In this document: positions 1-5,872 of the stretch, in pieces
How positions within the stretch are numbered: position 1 is the stretch's first letter
Layout of the letters: each line of letters opens with the position of its first letter
Assembly (NCBI GenBank): GCA_964601805.1
Contig: CAZROW010000077.1
Coordinates: forward strand, 1-11,333
From: Eutrophocola sp964601805
Lineage (GTDB): Bacteria; Pseudomonadota; Gammaproteobacteria; Pseudomonadales; Pseudohongiellaceae
Length of the DNA stretch: 11,333 nucleotides
Direction: 5' to 3'
Made by a program: the position numbers and the translations under genes
The notes under the pieces: model-generated
What the model saw: the letters and a program-made list of their open reading frames with translations, nothing else
The model's database searches: none
Told to the model about the DNA's origin: nothing

Positions 1-82
1 CCTTTTATCCTTTTATCCTTTTATCCTTTTATCTTTTTATCTTTTTATCCCTTTTTCCCTTTTTCCCTTTTTCCCTTTTTCC
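1..82. repeat. Octanucleotide tandem array, left end
   Basis: The first 82 bases keep an 8-base period. There are four CCTTTTAT units (1-32), two CTTTTTAT units (33-48), four CCCTTTTT units (49-80) and a final CC. The + strand is almost purely pyrimidine, with only the A of each ATC step breaking it. The CCCTTTTT part is mirror-symmetric, a sequence type that can form intramolecular triplex DNA. The array ends about 60 bases before the cinA start. A matching array closes the window, so the window edge is probably an assembly break. The true copy number is unknown because the array runs off the end. Confidence 0.95.
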
Positions 83-144
83 TTAAACATGGTGAATTAC
101 GCTATCATTACCCCCCACAACCCTATCCGCCATGAAGTCTTCCC

Positions 145-1437
145 ATGAACATTGAAATGATCTGCACCGGCGAGGAAGTCCTGTCCGGCCAAATCGTGGA
201 TACCAATGCCGCCTGGTTTGCCAATGTCCTGATGGACAATGGGCTGGAACTGCAGCGCAAAACCACCGTGGGCGACCGCATGGAAGACCTGGTCACGATC
301 TTCCAGGAACGCAGCCAGCTGGCCGATGTGATCCTGGTTAATGGTGGCCTGGGACCCACTTCGGATGACCTGTCTGCCGAAGCTGCCGCCAGGGCATTGG
401 GTGAAGAACTCGTGGAAGACAGCGGCTGGCGCGAACACCTGGAAGGCTGGTTTTCAAAACGCGGCCGCACCATGCCAACGAGCAATTACAAGCAATGCCT
501 GTTGCCCAAAAGCGCTGTCCTGGTGGACAACCCGGTGGGTTCCGCCCCGGGATTTCGCATCAAGCTGAACAGGGCCTGGCTGTTTTTTACCCCCGGCGTG
601 CCGGTGGAATTACATCGCATGGTGATGGATCAGTTCCTGCCCTTTATCCAGCAGGAATTCAGTGCCACGCAGGCCACCCAACTGACCAAGCTGGTCACCA
701 TCGGACACGGGGAATCCACCCTGGCCGACCAGCTGACCGCAATCGACATACCGCCAGGCATCACCCTGGGCTACCGGCCCTCGCCACCGCACGTGGAAAT
801 CAAGGTCTTTGCCCGTGGCGATGAGGCTATCAGTGCCATGCCCGACTACGTCTCGGCGATTCGGCAAACCCTGAGTACCGCTGTTGTCACCGACCGCTTT
901 CCCTCCATTGCCGAGGAAGTGCACACCCTGCTGCTGGAGAAGAAGAAAACCCTGGCCATTGCCGAATCCTGCACGGGCGGTATGCTCACCAGCCAGCTGG
1001 TGGAATTTGCCGGTTCTTCCGACTACCTCATGGGCGGCCTGGTCACCTATTCCAATGCTGCCAAGAAAGAAGTGTTAGGCGTGGCACCTGAAACCCTGGT
1101 TGCGTTTGGCGCAGTCTCCCTGGAGACCGCGGCTGAAATGGCCATCGGGGCACGACAGAAACTGGACAGCGATTTTGCCCTGGCCACCACGGGTATTGCC
1201 GGCCCGGATGGCGGCAGCGAGGAAAAACCGGTCGGCCTGGTCTGTATTGCCCTGTGGGACGGCACCCAGTGCTGGGTGCAGGCAGTCCAGCTGAGCAGGC
1301 GCACCCGCAACCTGGTCCGGGTCATGAGCTGCGCGGTGGCCCATGACATGCTGCGGCGCCGGCTGCTGGATGAGAACCCCGTGGTCGACTATCCCTTCAT
1401 AACCCGGCATGATGCCCGCGTGCTGTCGCGCGACTGA
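145..1437 (+). CDS. cinA: CinA, nicotinamide-nucleotide amidohydrolase (two-domain)
   Basis: CinA family protein, 430 residues, with both usual domains. Residues about 1-170 are the MoaB/MogA-like domain (COG1058), with the TGEEVLSG start, the DTNA segment and GGLGPTSDD at 67-75. Residues about 255-410 are the PncC-type NMN deamidase domain, with AESCTGG at 273-279 (Ser275 the expected nucleophile) and TGIAGPDGGS at 349-358. In the family, PncC turns nicotinamide mononucleotide into nicotinate mononucleotide plus ammonia in NAD salvage; the N-terminal domain is linked to ADP-ribose pyrophosphatase activity. The ATG at 145 gives the canonical N terminus. No good Shine-Dalgarno precedes it. A 19-codon ORF (89-148) ends overlapping this ATG. 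The product is cytoplasmic. The next gene on the same strand starts 112 bases later, so co-transcription is uncertain. Length is near the usual 400-430 residues. Confidence 0.95.
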   Translation: MNIEMICTGEEVLSGQIVDTNAAWFANVLMDNGLELQRKTTVGDRMEDLVTIFQERSQLADVILVNGGLGPTSDDLSAEAAARALGEELVEDSGWREHLEGWFSKRGRTMPTSNYKQCLLPKSAVLVDNPVGSAPGFRIKLNRAWLFFTPGVPVELHRMVMDQFLPFIQQEFSATQATQLTKLVTIGHGESTLADQLTAIDIPPGITLGYRPSPPHVEIKVFARGDEAISAMPDYVSAIRQTLSTAVVTDRFPSIAEEVHTLLLEKKKTLAIAESCTGGMLTSQLVEFAGSSDYLMGGLVTYSNAAKKEVLGVAPETLVAFGAVSLETAAEMAIGARQKLDSDFALATTGIAGPDGGSEEKPVGLVCIALWDGTQCWVQAVQLSRRTRNLVRVMSCAVAHDMLRRRLLDENPVVDYPFITRHDARVLSRD

Positions 1438-1487
1438 AAGCCCTCATCTTCACCCTCAAAAAATCGTAAAATAGGGTGCTGTATTTC

Positions 1488-1504
1488 CCGGCAAGGTTTG
1501 CCGG
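1488..1504. other. Perfect 7-bp stem-loop between cinA and the phosphatase gene
   Basis: CCGGCAA (1488-1494) and TTGCCGG (1498-1504) form a perfect inverted repeat around a 3-base GGT loop. It is not followed by a T run on either strand, so it is not a classic intrinsic terminator. A TAAAAT box at 1467-1472 lies upstream and could be a -10 element, but I see no convincing -35, so I do not call a promoter. The hairpin would lie in the leader of the phosphatase mRNA. It could be an operator, an mRNA structure or a weak end for cinA. Confidence 0.5.
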
Positions 1505-1549
1505 ACCGTATTCAGGAACGATCGGAAAAGTGCTCGGCAAGCCAAACCA

Positions 1550-3547
1550 TTGCCATCGAGGTCTAACATCAAGCTGTATCTGTCCATACGTTGGAAACTG
1601 ATTCTTTCCATCATCCTCCCCCTGATCATCATCACTGCCGTGGTGATGGGCTTTACCCTGACCCGGATTTTTGAATTCGCCAGCGTCAGTATTCGCGAGC
1701 AGGAGCTGGGCGAGCTGAACCTCTATGCCCAGGGCATCGGCGCGGAATTTGAAGGCCTGTCCCAGATCGCCACCACCACGGCCAATATCCTGTCACTGGA
1801 CGACGATGTGACCGGGGAAGAGCTCTACGACATCCTGGCCAGCAATGTCGAGAATAATCCCCTGGTCTATGGCGCGGCCGTTGCCTGGGAACCCTTTGCC
1901 TGGAACGACGATACGCGTCTGTTCTCACCCTATGTCTTTGAAGACGGCGACAGCCTGTCGGCTATAGATATCGGGGCCGAGTCCTACGATTACACCGACG
2001 GCAACTGGGAGTGGTATTCCGGTGTGCTGGAACAGGGCCAGGCCATCTGGACCGAACCCTATTTTGACGAGGGCGCCGGCAATGTCCTGATGACCACCTT
2101 CTCGGCCCCCATCTTTCGTGATGGCGCCTTTGCCGGGGTGACCACGGTGGATGTGCGCCTGGATGCCCTGAACGAGGACGCCGCCCTGCAGTTTTCCGAT
2201 GAGAACTTCATGATCCTGAGCCAGTCCGGGCATTTCATCACTCACTACAATCCCGACCTGGTGATGAATTCCACCATCCAGGACCAGGTGGCCATGCAGA
2301 ACAACCCGGAATTTTCCACGGCGGTGGAGCGTATGCTGGCCGGGGAATTCTGGGTCAGTGAGGTCAATGACATGTTTCTTAAAGGGGGGATGGTCGAGGG
2401 TGAATCCTGGCTTTTCTACACCCCGGTCAATGCCACCGGCTGGATCCTGTCCTCGACACTGCCGCGCTCTCAGCTGACCAGCGAACTGTGGTCCCTGATG
2501 TCCATGGCCATTTACGGTCTGGCGCTGATGATCGTGCTGATTATTGCCCTGACCCTGTACGTGAGCTCGCGCCTGTCCCGGCCCATCAAGACCCTGTCTG
2601 CGGCGGTCTCGGACGTGGCCCGCGGCAAGCTGGATACCAGCATCGAGAAGATATATTCCATGGATGAGCTGGGACGCCTGTCAGTGGGCTTTAACCGCAT
2701 GCTCAAGAACCTGAAGAAACAGGTGGAAATCCAGAGCCAGCAAACTGCAGCCCGGCAAATGGTGGAAAAGGAATTACAGGTGGCCCGTGAGACCCAGCAG
2801 GCCCTGCTGCCCAGCGAATTTCCGCCCTTTCCCGAACGCCGCGAGTTCCAGCTGCACGCGGTGAGCAAGGCCGCGCGCCATGTGGCCGGTGACTTCTTTG
2901 ATTTCTTCCTGATCAATCCACGCACCCTGGTCTTCGTCATTGCCGATGTCAGTGGCAAGGGCATGTCTGCCGCCCTGGTCATGGCGGTGACCCGCACCAT
3001 CGTGCGCAACCTGGCCGAAAACGGCAAGACCCCCGCCCGCATCCTGGCGGAAACCAACGAGCTGCTGCGCGAAAGCCACGGCGGGTCGGCCTTTGTCACC
3101 ATTTTCCTGGGTATCTACAACACCAACAGCGGCCGCATCATGTACGCCAACGGCGGTCACTCACCACCCCTGCTTGTGGACCGGCACGGCAATGCCCGCT
3201 CCGTGGGCGAGGCCACCGGCACCATCGTCGGCATGCTGGAAAACCAGGAATACGCCAACGCCGAAATGCGCCTGCTCCCCGGCGAAACCCTGCTGCTTTT
3301 CACCGACGGCATCACCGAGGCTCGCTCGCCCGGCGGCGAATTCTACGGCGAAGGCCGCATCCGCGCCTTCCTGGAAGCCAACCACGGCAAGAGCGCCGAA
3401 GCTCTGTGCGACACACTGGAAAAGGAAATCTGCGACTTCCAGAAAATGAACCTGGCGGATGATCTCACCATCCTGGCTCTCAGGCGTATTGGGTCACGCA
3501 TGACACGCGTTCTGGAAGATCTGTTCAAAGCGAAAAAGTCGGAATAA
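1550..3547 (+). CDS. Membrane Cache-HAMP-SpoIIE (RsbU-type) serine phosphatase
   Basis: A 665-residue PPM/SpoIIE phosphatase with a sensor half. A membrane helix at about 15-40 is followed by a periplasmic Cache-like domain (about 45-308), a second helix (about 315-337), HAMP (about 338-390) and a linker with the QALLP motif (417-421). The phosphatase domain covers about 435-645. Expected metal-binding acidic residues are present: AGDFFD (Asp448, Asp451), IADVSGKG (Asp466), FTDG (Asp586) and ADD (Asp637-638), so it is probably active. Known relatives sense a ligand outside the cell and dephosphorylate an anti-sigma-factor antagonist (STAS protein) in partner switching. No STAS or anti-sigma gene is in this window, so the target is unknown. 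The start is odd: the frame is open from 1475 but the only start codon ahead of the first helix is TTG at 1550, without a clear ribosome site. A sequencing frameshift upstream cannot be excluded. Confidence 0.9.
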   Translation: MPSRSNIKLYLSIRWKLILSIILPLIIITAVVMGFTLTRIFEFASVSIREQELGELNLYAQGIGAEFEGLSQIATTTANILSLDDDVTGEELYDILASNVENNPLVYGAAVAWEPFAWNDDTRLFSPYVFEDGDSLSAIDIGAESYDYTDGNWEWYSGVLEQGQAIWTEPYFDEGAGNVLMTTFSAPIFRDGAFAGVTTVDVRLDALNEDAALQFSDENFMILSQSGHFITHYNPDLVMNSTIQDQVAMQNNPEFSTAVERMLAGEFWVSEVNDMFLKGGMVEGESWLFYTPVNATGWILSSTLPRSQLTSELWSLMSMAIYGLALMIVLIIALTLYVSSRLSRPIKTLSAAVSDVARGKLDTSIEKIYSMDELGRLSVGFNRMLKNLKKQVEIQSQQTAARQMVEKELQVARETQQALLPSEFPPFPERREFQLHAVSKAARHVAGDFFDFFLINPRTLVFVIADVSGKGMSAALVMAVTRTIVRNLAENGKTPARILAETNELLRESHGGSAFVTIFLGIYNTNSGRIMYANGGHSPPLLVDRHGNARSVGEATGTIVGMLENQEYANAEMRLLPGETLLLFTDGITEARSPGGEFYGEGRIRAFLEANHGKSAEALCDTLEKEICDFQKMNLADDLTILALRRIGSRMTRVLEDLFKAKKSE

Positions 3548-3558
3548 TTTCAGCGACA
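3544..3558 (+). repeat. Left copy of imperfect 15-base direct repeat flanking the AT-rich island
   Basis: ATAATTTCAGCGACA overlaps the stop codon of the phosphatase gene (TAA 3545-3547). It matches ATAAAATCAGCGACA at 4885-4899 in 13 of 15 bases, with TCAGCGACA identical. The two copies frame the AT-rich island, as attachment-site or insertion-duplication repeats would. An inverted copy of the core (CGCTGA, 3606-3611) is nearby. The short length leaves chance open. Confidence 0.4.
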
Positions 3559-3613
3559 ACCGGCGGGGTTGGATGCAAATGCGGAGGTATTCCCACGCCA
3601 GCTGCCGCTGAAA
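3548..3613. other. Long imperfect inverted repeat directly after the phosphatase stop codon
   Basis: TTTCAGCG (3548-3555) pairs perfectly with CGCTGAAA (3606-3613). Inside, GGCGGGG (3562-3568) can pair with CCC-A-CGCC (3592-3599), with one bulged A. The whole 66-base element could fold into a two-step hairpin. It begins on the base after the stop codon. The right arm is followed by AAAA on the + strand, not by T residues, so it is not a standard intrinsic terminator. A recombination site or an mRNA 3'-end structure is possible. I found no integron attC core (GTTRRRY) at the expected place. Confidence 0.4.
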
Positions 3614-3765
3614 AAACTGCTTCCTTGCAAAAATATCCAGTCCTTGGATAAGGTGAAAGGTCACGACACTCAAGAGAGAAGTAAGGGCCACCACCTTTCG
3701 ATTATTAGTTTCCAAGAATCCATAAAAGTGTGTCAACGGATAATTTGAATTTATTTAATTATTTT

Positions 3766-3808
3766 TTTTGAGAAAGGTATTATCAGGTTTAGAGAGGCAT
3801 TCTCAAAA
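3766..3808. promoter_or_regulatory. 9-bp perfect inverted repeat, candidate operator
   Basis: TTTTGAGAA (3766-3774) and TTCTCAAAA (3800-3808) are exact reverse complements 25 bases apart. A TATTAT box (3778-3783), a possible -10 element, lies between the arms. The arms are one to two helical turns either side of it and start about 117 bases before the 7TM-HTH start codon. A looping or dimer-of-dimers operator for the downstream regulator is a reasonable guess, not shown. Confidence 0.4.
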
Positions 3809-3816
3809 CTGACAAA

Positions 3817-3843
3817 ATGATTTCATAATAAAATCATGATTTT
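3817..3843. promoter_or_regulatory. 14-bp perfect palindrome plus a third half-site, candidate operator
   Basis: AAAATCATGATTTT (3830-3843) is a perfect palindrome 40 bases before the start codon at 3883. A further half-site, ATGATTT (3817-3823), is inverted to AAATCAT (3831-3837) across 7 bases. That gives three TGATTT/AAATCA half-sites in 27 bases. The place suits autoregulation by the Fis-type helix-turn-helix protein encoded just downstream. The DNA is AT-rich, so palindromes arise by chance more often than usual. Confidence 0.4.
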
Positions 3844-3882
3844 GGAATGCAAGCATAGGATGTGCAAGTTGAGTGCTCTTGA

Positions 3883-4842
3883 ATGGATCCTGAGGCATAT
3901 TTAGAAAAATTCAATTCATTGTTAGTGCTACCTTCAGCATTGACAATATTATTGATATTTATTCTTCTGGGGGTATCTAAGAAACGAGAATACTTTTGGA
4001 AAAATAAACTCATATTTTCTTTAATAATTACTTTTTTACTTCTCAATATCCTAGAAGCTGTCACATACGGAAATATTTACACCAACTATGACGTTCTAAT
4101 AAGGCTTTATTATAGCCTCGTGTTTGTAGCGGCCAGCCTTATATTATCTTTGAGCCATAAACTGGATCCGGAAAAAATAATCCCACCGAAACCATTTTAC
4201 TCCACAATCATTTTAATCAGTTTCTTTTTAGCCACATTGTCTTTATATACAAATTTGATAATAGAAGGCGCTCTTATTAATAGTTATTCACTTTCCAGAA
4301 TTCCAGGAAAGCTTTATTGGTTATTCCAAGCATATATTTTGCTTTGTATGATCCTTAGCCCGCTACTTATCTGGAGAGGAATATTAAACTCTAACAACCC
4401 TCTAGATAAAAAGAGAAGGAAAGTTATTCTCGTTTCTTTCTTTCCACTCATAGGAACAGTTTTGCTTGTTATTATTTTAATGCAGGCAGGGGTTCAAATT
4501 AACTGGTCAATATTTTTACCACTTTCTACAATTGCTTTTATACTTGCTTATCTTTTCACTGAAAATCGAAACGATCTTTTCAAAGTGTTAGTTAACATTC
4601 CATTCTCAGAAGAAAGAAAGGCTTATAAACTTATTAATAGTAGAATTTTAGAATATATTTCCAAGACGCAAACAAATGAATCTATCTCTTTAAAAGGCTT
4701 ACTTTCTGAAATAGAAAAGACCTTTATTACCAATACTCTTGAAATGAATGACGGCAACCACAACCTGGCGGCGGAATTACTCTCAATTTCAATCAGTACG
4801 ATTTATCGCAACAAGAAAAGAGATGAAAAGAAAAATGACTGA
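3883..4842 (+). CDS. Seven-helix membrane protein with C-terminal Fis-type HTH (putative one-component regulator)
   Basis: 319 residues. Seven hydrophobic helices lie at about 12-31, 43-62, 71-90, 105-127, 144-167, 180-200 and 208-226. Positive loops (SKKREYFWKNK, KKRRK, the HKLDPEK segment) fall on one side, which puts the N terminus outside and the C terminus in the cytoplasm. The tail at about 269-313 resembles the Fis/NtrC HTH_8 region: LKGLLSEIEKTFI, then DGNHNLAAELLSISISTIYR. No kinase, receiver or AAA+ domain is present, so it is not a sigma-54 activator. The 7TM part recalls the N-terminal 7TM domain of some histidine kinases, but that is fold-level resemblance only. A TGA sits directly before ATG 3883, so this is the first possible start; the ribosome site is weak. 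Two counted lines give 18/60 and 16/60 G+C, and the codons favour AGA, ATA and TTA unlike the neighbours, which suggests acquisition by transfer. Role inferred: membrane-signal-responsive DNA-binding protein. Confidence 0.8.
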   Translation: MDPEAYLEKFNSLLVLPSALTILLIFILLGVSKKREYFWKNKLIFSLIITFLLLNILEAVTYGNIYTNYDVLIRLYYSLVFVAASLILSLSHKLDPEKIIPPKPFYSTIILISFFLATLSLYTNLIIEGALINSYSLSRIPGKLYWLFQAYILLCMILSPLLIWRGILNSNNPLDKKRRKVILVSFFPLIGTVLLVIILMQAGVQINWSIFLPLSTIAFILAYLFTENRNDLFKVLVNIPFSEERKAYKLINSRILEYISKTQTNESISLKGLLSEIEKTFITNTLEMNDGNHNLAAELLSISISTIYRNKKRDEKKND

Positions 4843-4884
4843 TCATCTCAACTACTGGCTACATTGGATTACGGCAGTTGAAAC

Positions 4885-4899
4885 ATAAAATCAGCGACA
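4885..4899 (+). repeat. Right copy of imperfect 15-base direct repeat flanking the AT-rich island
   Basis: ATAAAATCAGCGACA matches 3544-3558 in 13 of 15 bases. It lies 43 bases after the 7TM-HTH stop codon and 5 bases before the stop of the convergent minus-strand gene. The two copies are 1341 bases apart and enclose the whole low-GC segment. Confidence 0.4.
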
Positions 4900-4903
4900 G
4901 GTA

Positions 4904-5257
4904 TTAGCTAGTTCCTGTTCTTAACTTGCCTACCCCCCTGGCCAACAACTTGATTGTCCAGTCCACACTATCCACCACCAGCTTGATGCTGCCCCAGAAC
5001 ACCAGCCGGGATTTACCCCACCAGCCCAGTTCCATGAAGCCATTGCTGTAACGCATGGCACTCGCCGAATACCGGTTACGCTCCAGCATGAAGCCCACGA
5101 CAGGATAATGGCGTGCGGCGATCAGTGCCGCAATAAACAGGAAGACCAGCCCGGGAATAATGGGCAGGATAATACCAATCACCCCGAGCGCCACGAAAAA
5201 CAGGATCAGTGCAAAACTGATGACCTTGCCGAACGACTGTTTAACCTTCTCTACCAT
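4904..5257 (-). CDS. Small two-helix inner-membrane protein, DUF454/YbaN-like
   Basis: 117 residues. A hydrophobic hairpin spans about 12-48, with helix 1 (12-30), a Leu-Pro-Ile-Ile-Pro-Gly turn (31-36) and helix 2 (37-48), followed by AARHYP and a basic, amphipathic C-terminal half (WGKSRLVFWGSIKLVVDSVDW). The pattern G-x-I-G-x-x-L-P-x-x-P-G followed by an Ala-rich helix and AAR resembles DUF454/YbaN-type proteins, but the usual Pro-Thr-Thr-Pro is replaced by Pro-Gly, so the assignment is tentative. The function of the family is not established. The gene lies 72 bases downstream of another small membrane-protein gene on the same strand, with a strong stem-loop between, and probably shares its promoter. 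ATG at 5257 is the start; the ribosome site is weak. It converges on the 7TM-HTH gene. Confidence 0.8.
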   Translation of the reverse strand: MVEKVKQSFGKVISFALILFFVALGVIGIILPIIPGLVFLFIAALIAARHYPVVGFMLERNRYSASAMRYSNGFMELGWWGKSRLVFWGSIKLVVDSVDWTIKLLARGVGKLRTGTS

Positions 5258-5287
5258 GATGTTCTGCTCAACCTCGATATGTTGTAG

Positions 5288-5319
5288 GTCGGCATAGGCC
5301 CAAAGGGCCGTTTGCCGAC
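5288..5319 (-). other. Intergenic two-step stem-loop within the small membrane-protein operon
   Basis: GTCGGCA (5288-5294) pairs with TGCCGAC (5313-5319). Inside it GGCCC (5297-5301) pairs with GGGCC (5305-5309) around an AAA loop. That gives 12 base pairs with a small internal loop. No T run follows on the minus strand, so it is more likely a processing or stability structure between the two cistrons than an intrinsic terminator. CATAGGCC is also repeated directly at 5293-5300 and 5319-5326. Confidence 0.6.
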
Positions 5320-5329
5320 ATAGGCCTGA

Positions 5330-5632
5330 TTAATCGTAATAGTAATACCGATCACTCTCATAATAACGACGATGAGGCTTCGGCTTGATCGGCGCCAGCA
5401 GGAAGTAGAAGATCCAGGCAAACCAGCTCAGGAAGATAATGGCCAGGATCCACGCGGCCTTTTCGCCCCCGGTGGTTTTCTCGGAATCGGCGATAATCAG
5501 GATCGGCAGCAACCAGAGAAAAAAAACACCCGCCAGGACTGCCAGGCCGATCCCGAATGTAATGACAGGGAGGAGCGCGACTCCTGCCATGACGAGCAAA
5601 GCGAGGACGATTAAAGTGCTGATAACGTTCAT
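5330..5632 (-). CDS. Small PLDc_N-like membrane protein with tyrosine-rich tail
   Basis: 100 residues. Helices lie at about 5-25, 28-47 and 60-82, broken by a short polar segment (ADSEKTTGGEKAAW, 48-61). The layout of a helix, an acidic residue and GG-x-K, then W-x-L-x-x-I and F-Y-F-L-L-A-P, resembles the PLDc_N (cardiolipin synthase N-terminal) module, but no phospholipase D HKD domain follows, so no lipid synthesis activity is implied. The C-terminal tail is basic and then tyrosine-rich (residues 87-100, with six Tyr). A GGAG ribosome site (5643-5640) sits 7 bases before ATG 5632, supporting the start. The gene is first in a two-gene minus-strand operon and has a sigma-54-type promoter about 55 bases upstream. 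Likely an inner-membrane protein of unknown role, perhaps in envelope stress. Confidence 0.8.
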   Translation of the reverse strand: MNVISTLIVLALLVMAGVALLPVITFGIGLAVLAGVFFLWLLPILIIADSEKTTGGEKAAWILAIIFLSWFAWIFYFLLAPIKPKPHRRYYESDRYYYYD

Positions 5633-5687
5633 TATTGGTCTCCGAATGGCAATTTCGCCAATTTTTCACAGTTTTGATGATTTATAT

Positions 5688-5703
5688 TGCGAGAACCGTG
5701 CCA
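5688..5703 (-). promoter_or_regulatory. Sigma-54 (-24/-12) promoter for the small membrane-protein operon
   Basis: Reading the minus strand from 5703: TGGCACG, GTTC, TCGCA. The RpoN consensus is TGGCACG-N4-TTGCW, so only one base differs (C for T). The invariant GG (5702-5701) and GC (5690-5689) have the required spacing. Transcription would begin near 5677, giving a leader of about 45 bases that contains the good ribosome site. If real, an AAA+ enhancer-binding protein must activate this operon; none is encoded in the window. Confidence 0.55.
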
Positions 5704-5731
5704 AGTTTTAAATTCAATATATTCAGTAAGT

Positions 5732-5737
5732 TATAAT
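5732..5737 (+). promoter_or_regulatory. TATAAT -10 box, candidate promoter for the 5873-7428 operon
   Basis: A perfect TATAAT lies on the + strand in the divergent region. The -35 position (about 5708-5713, TTAAAT) is a poor match, so an activator may be needed. The start point would be near 5744, leaving a leader of about 129 bases. Confidence 0.3.
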
Positions 5738-5755
5738 TTCATATAGGCAAGGGTA

Positions 5756-5801
5756 GTGGTTTTCAACTGGTCAAATCCCAATAGTTAGCTAAATAAACCA
5801 C
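5756..5801. promoter_or_regulatory. Inverted repeat in the divergent promoter region
   Basis: GTGGTTT (5756-5762) and AAACCAC (5795-5801) are perfect reverse complements separated by 32 bases, with AACT/AGTT nested inside. The centre lies about 100 bases upstream of the predicted sigma-54 start point, where enhancer-binding proteins usually bind. It is also inside the possible + strand leader, where it could form an RNA hairpin. Which reading is right cannot be told from sequence alone. Confidence 0.3.
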
Positions 5802-5872
5802 ACGCAATTTTATTTGTGTTTCCGGCATCGGGCGCGTCTAACTAGAACACTTTTCAGCACAGGACAGACTCC

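Larger units (their letters stand above)
3614..3882. other. Non-coding stretch ahead of the 7TM-HTH gene
   Basis: Together with the inverted repeat above, 335 bases separate the two genes. Composition is ordinary to about 3735 and then turns sharply AT-rich. I recognise no gene. A minus-strand frame (3736-3494) is open for 80 codons but starts with TTG, overlaps the end of the phosphatase gene and matches no family I know. A weak all-AT hairpin (3740-3745 with 3757-3762) followed by eight T at 3762-3769 could act as a poor terminator on the + strand. The palindromes at 3766-3843 are listed separately. Confidence 0.5.

Noticed and set aside
1488..1504. Intrinsic terminator after cinA
   Set aside because: The stem is perfect but no T run follows on either strand.
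2512..3102. Long minus-strand frame of 196 codons inside the phosphatase gene
   Set aside because: It is a shadow of a GC-rich coding region; the + strand frame has clear catalytic motifs throughout.
3548..3613. Integron attC site
   Set aside because: The inverted repeat has attC-like size, but there is no GTTRRRY/RYYYAAC core at the ends and no integrase in the window.
3494..3736. Minus-strand 80-codon frame after the phosphatase gene
   Set aside because: It begins with TTG, has no ribosome site, overlaps the end of a well-supported gene on the other strand and matches no family I know. A gene remnant is possible but not supported.
3883..4842. Sigma-54 enhancer-binding protein
   Set aside because: The Fis-type HTH is there, but the AAA+ domain with the GAFTGA motif is missing.
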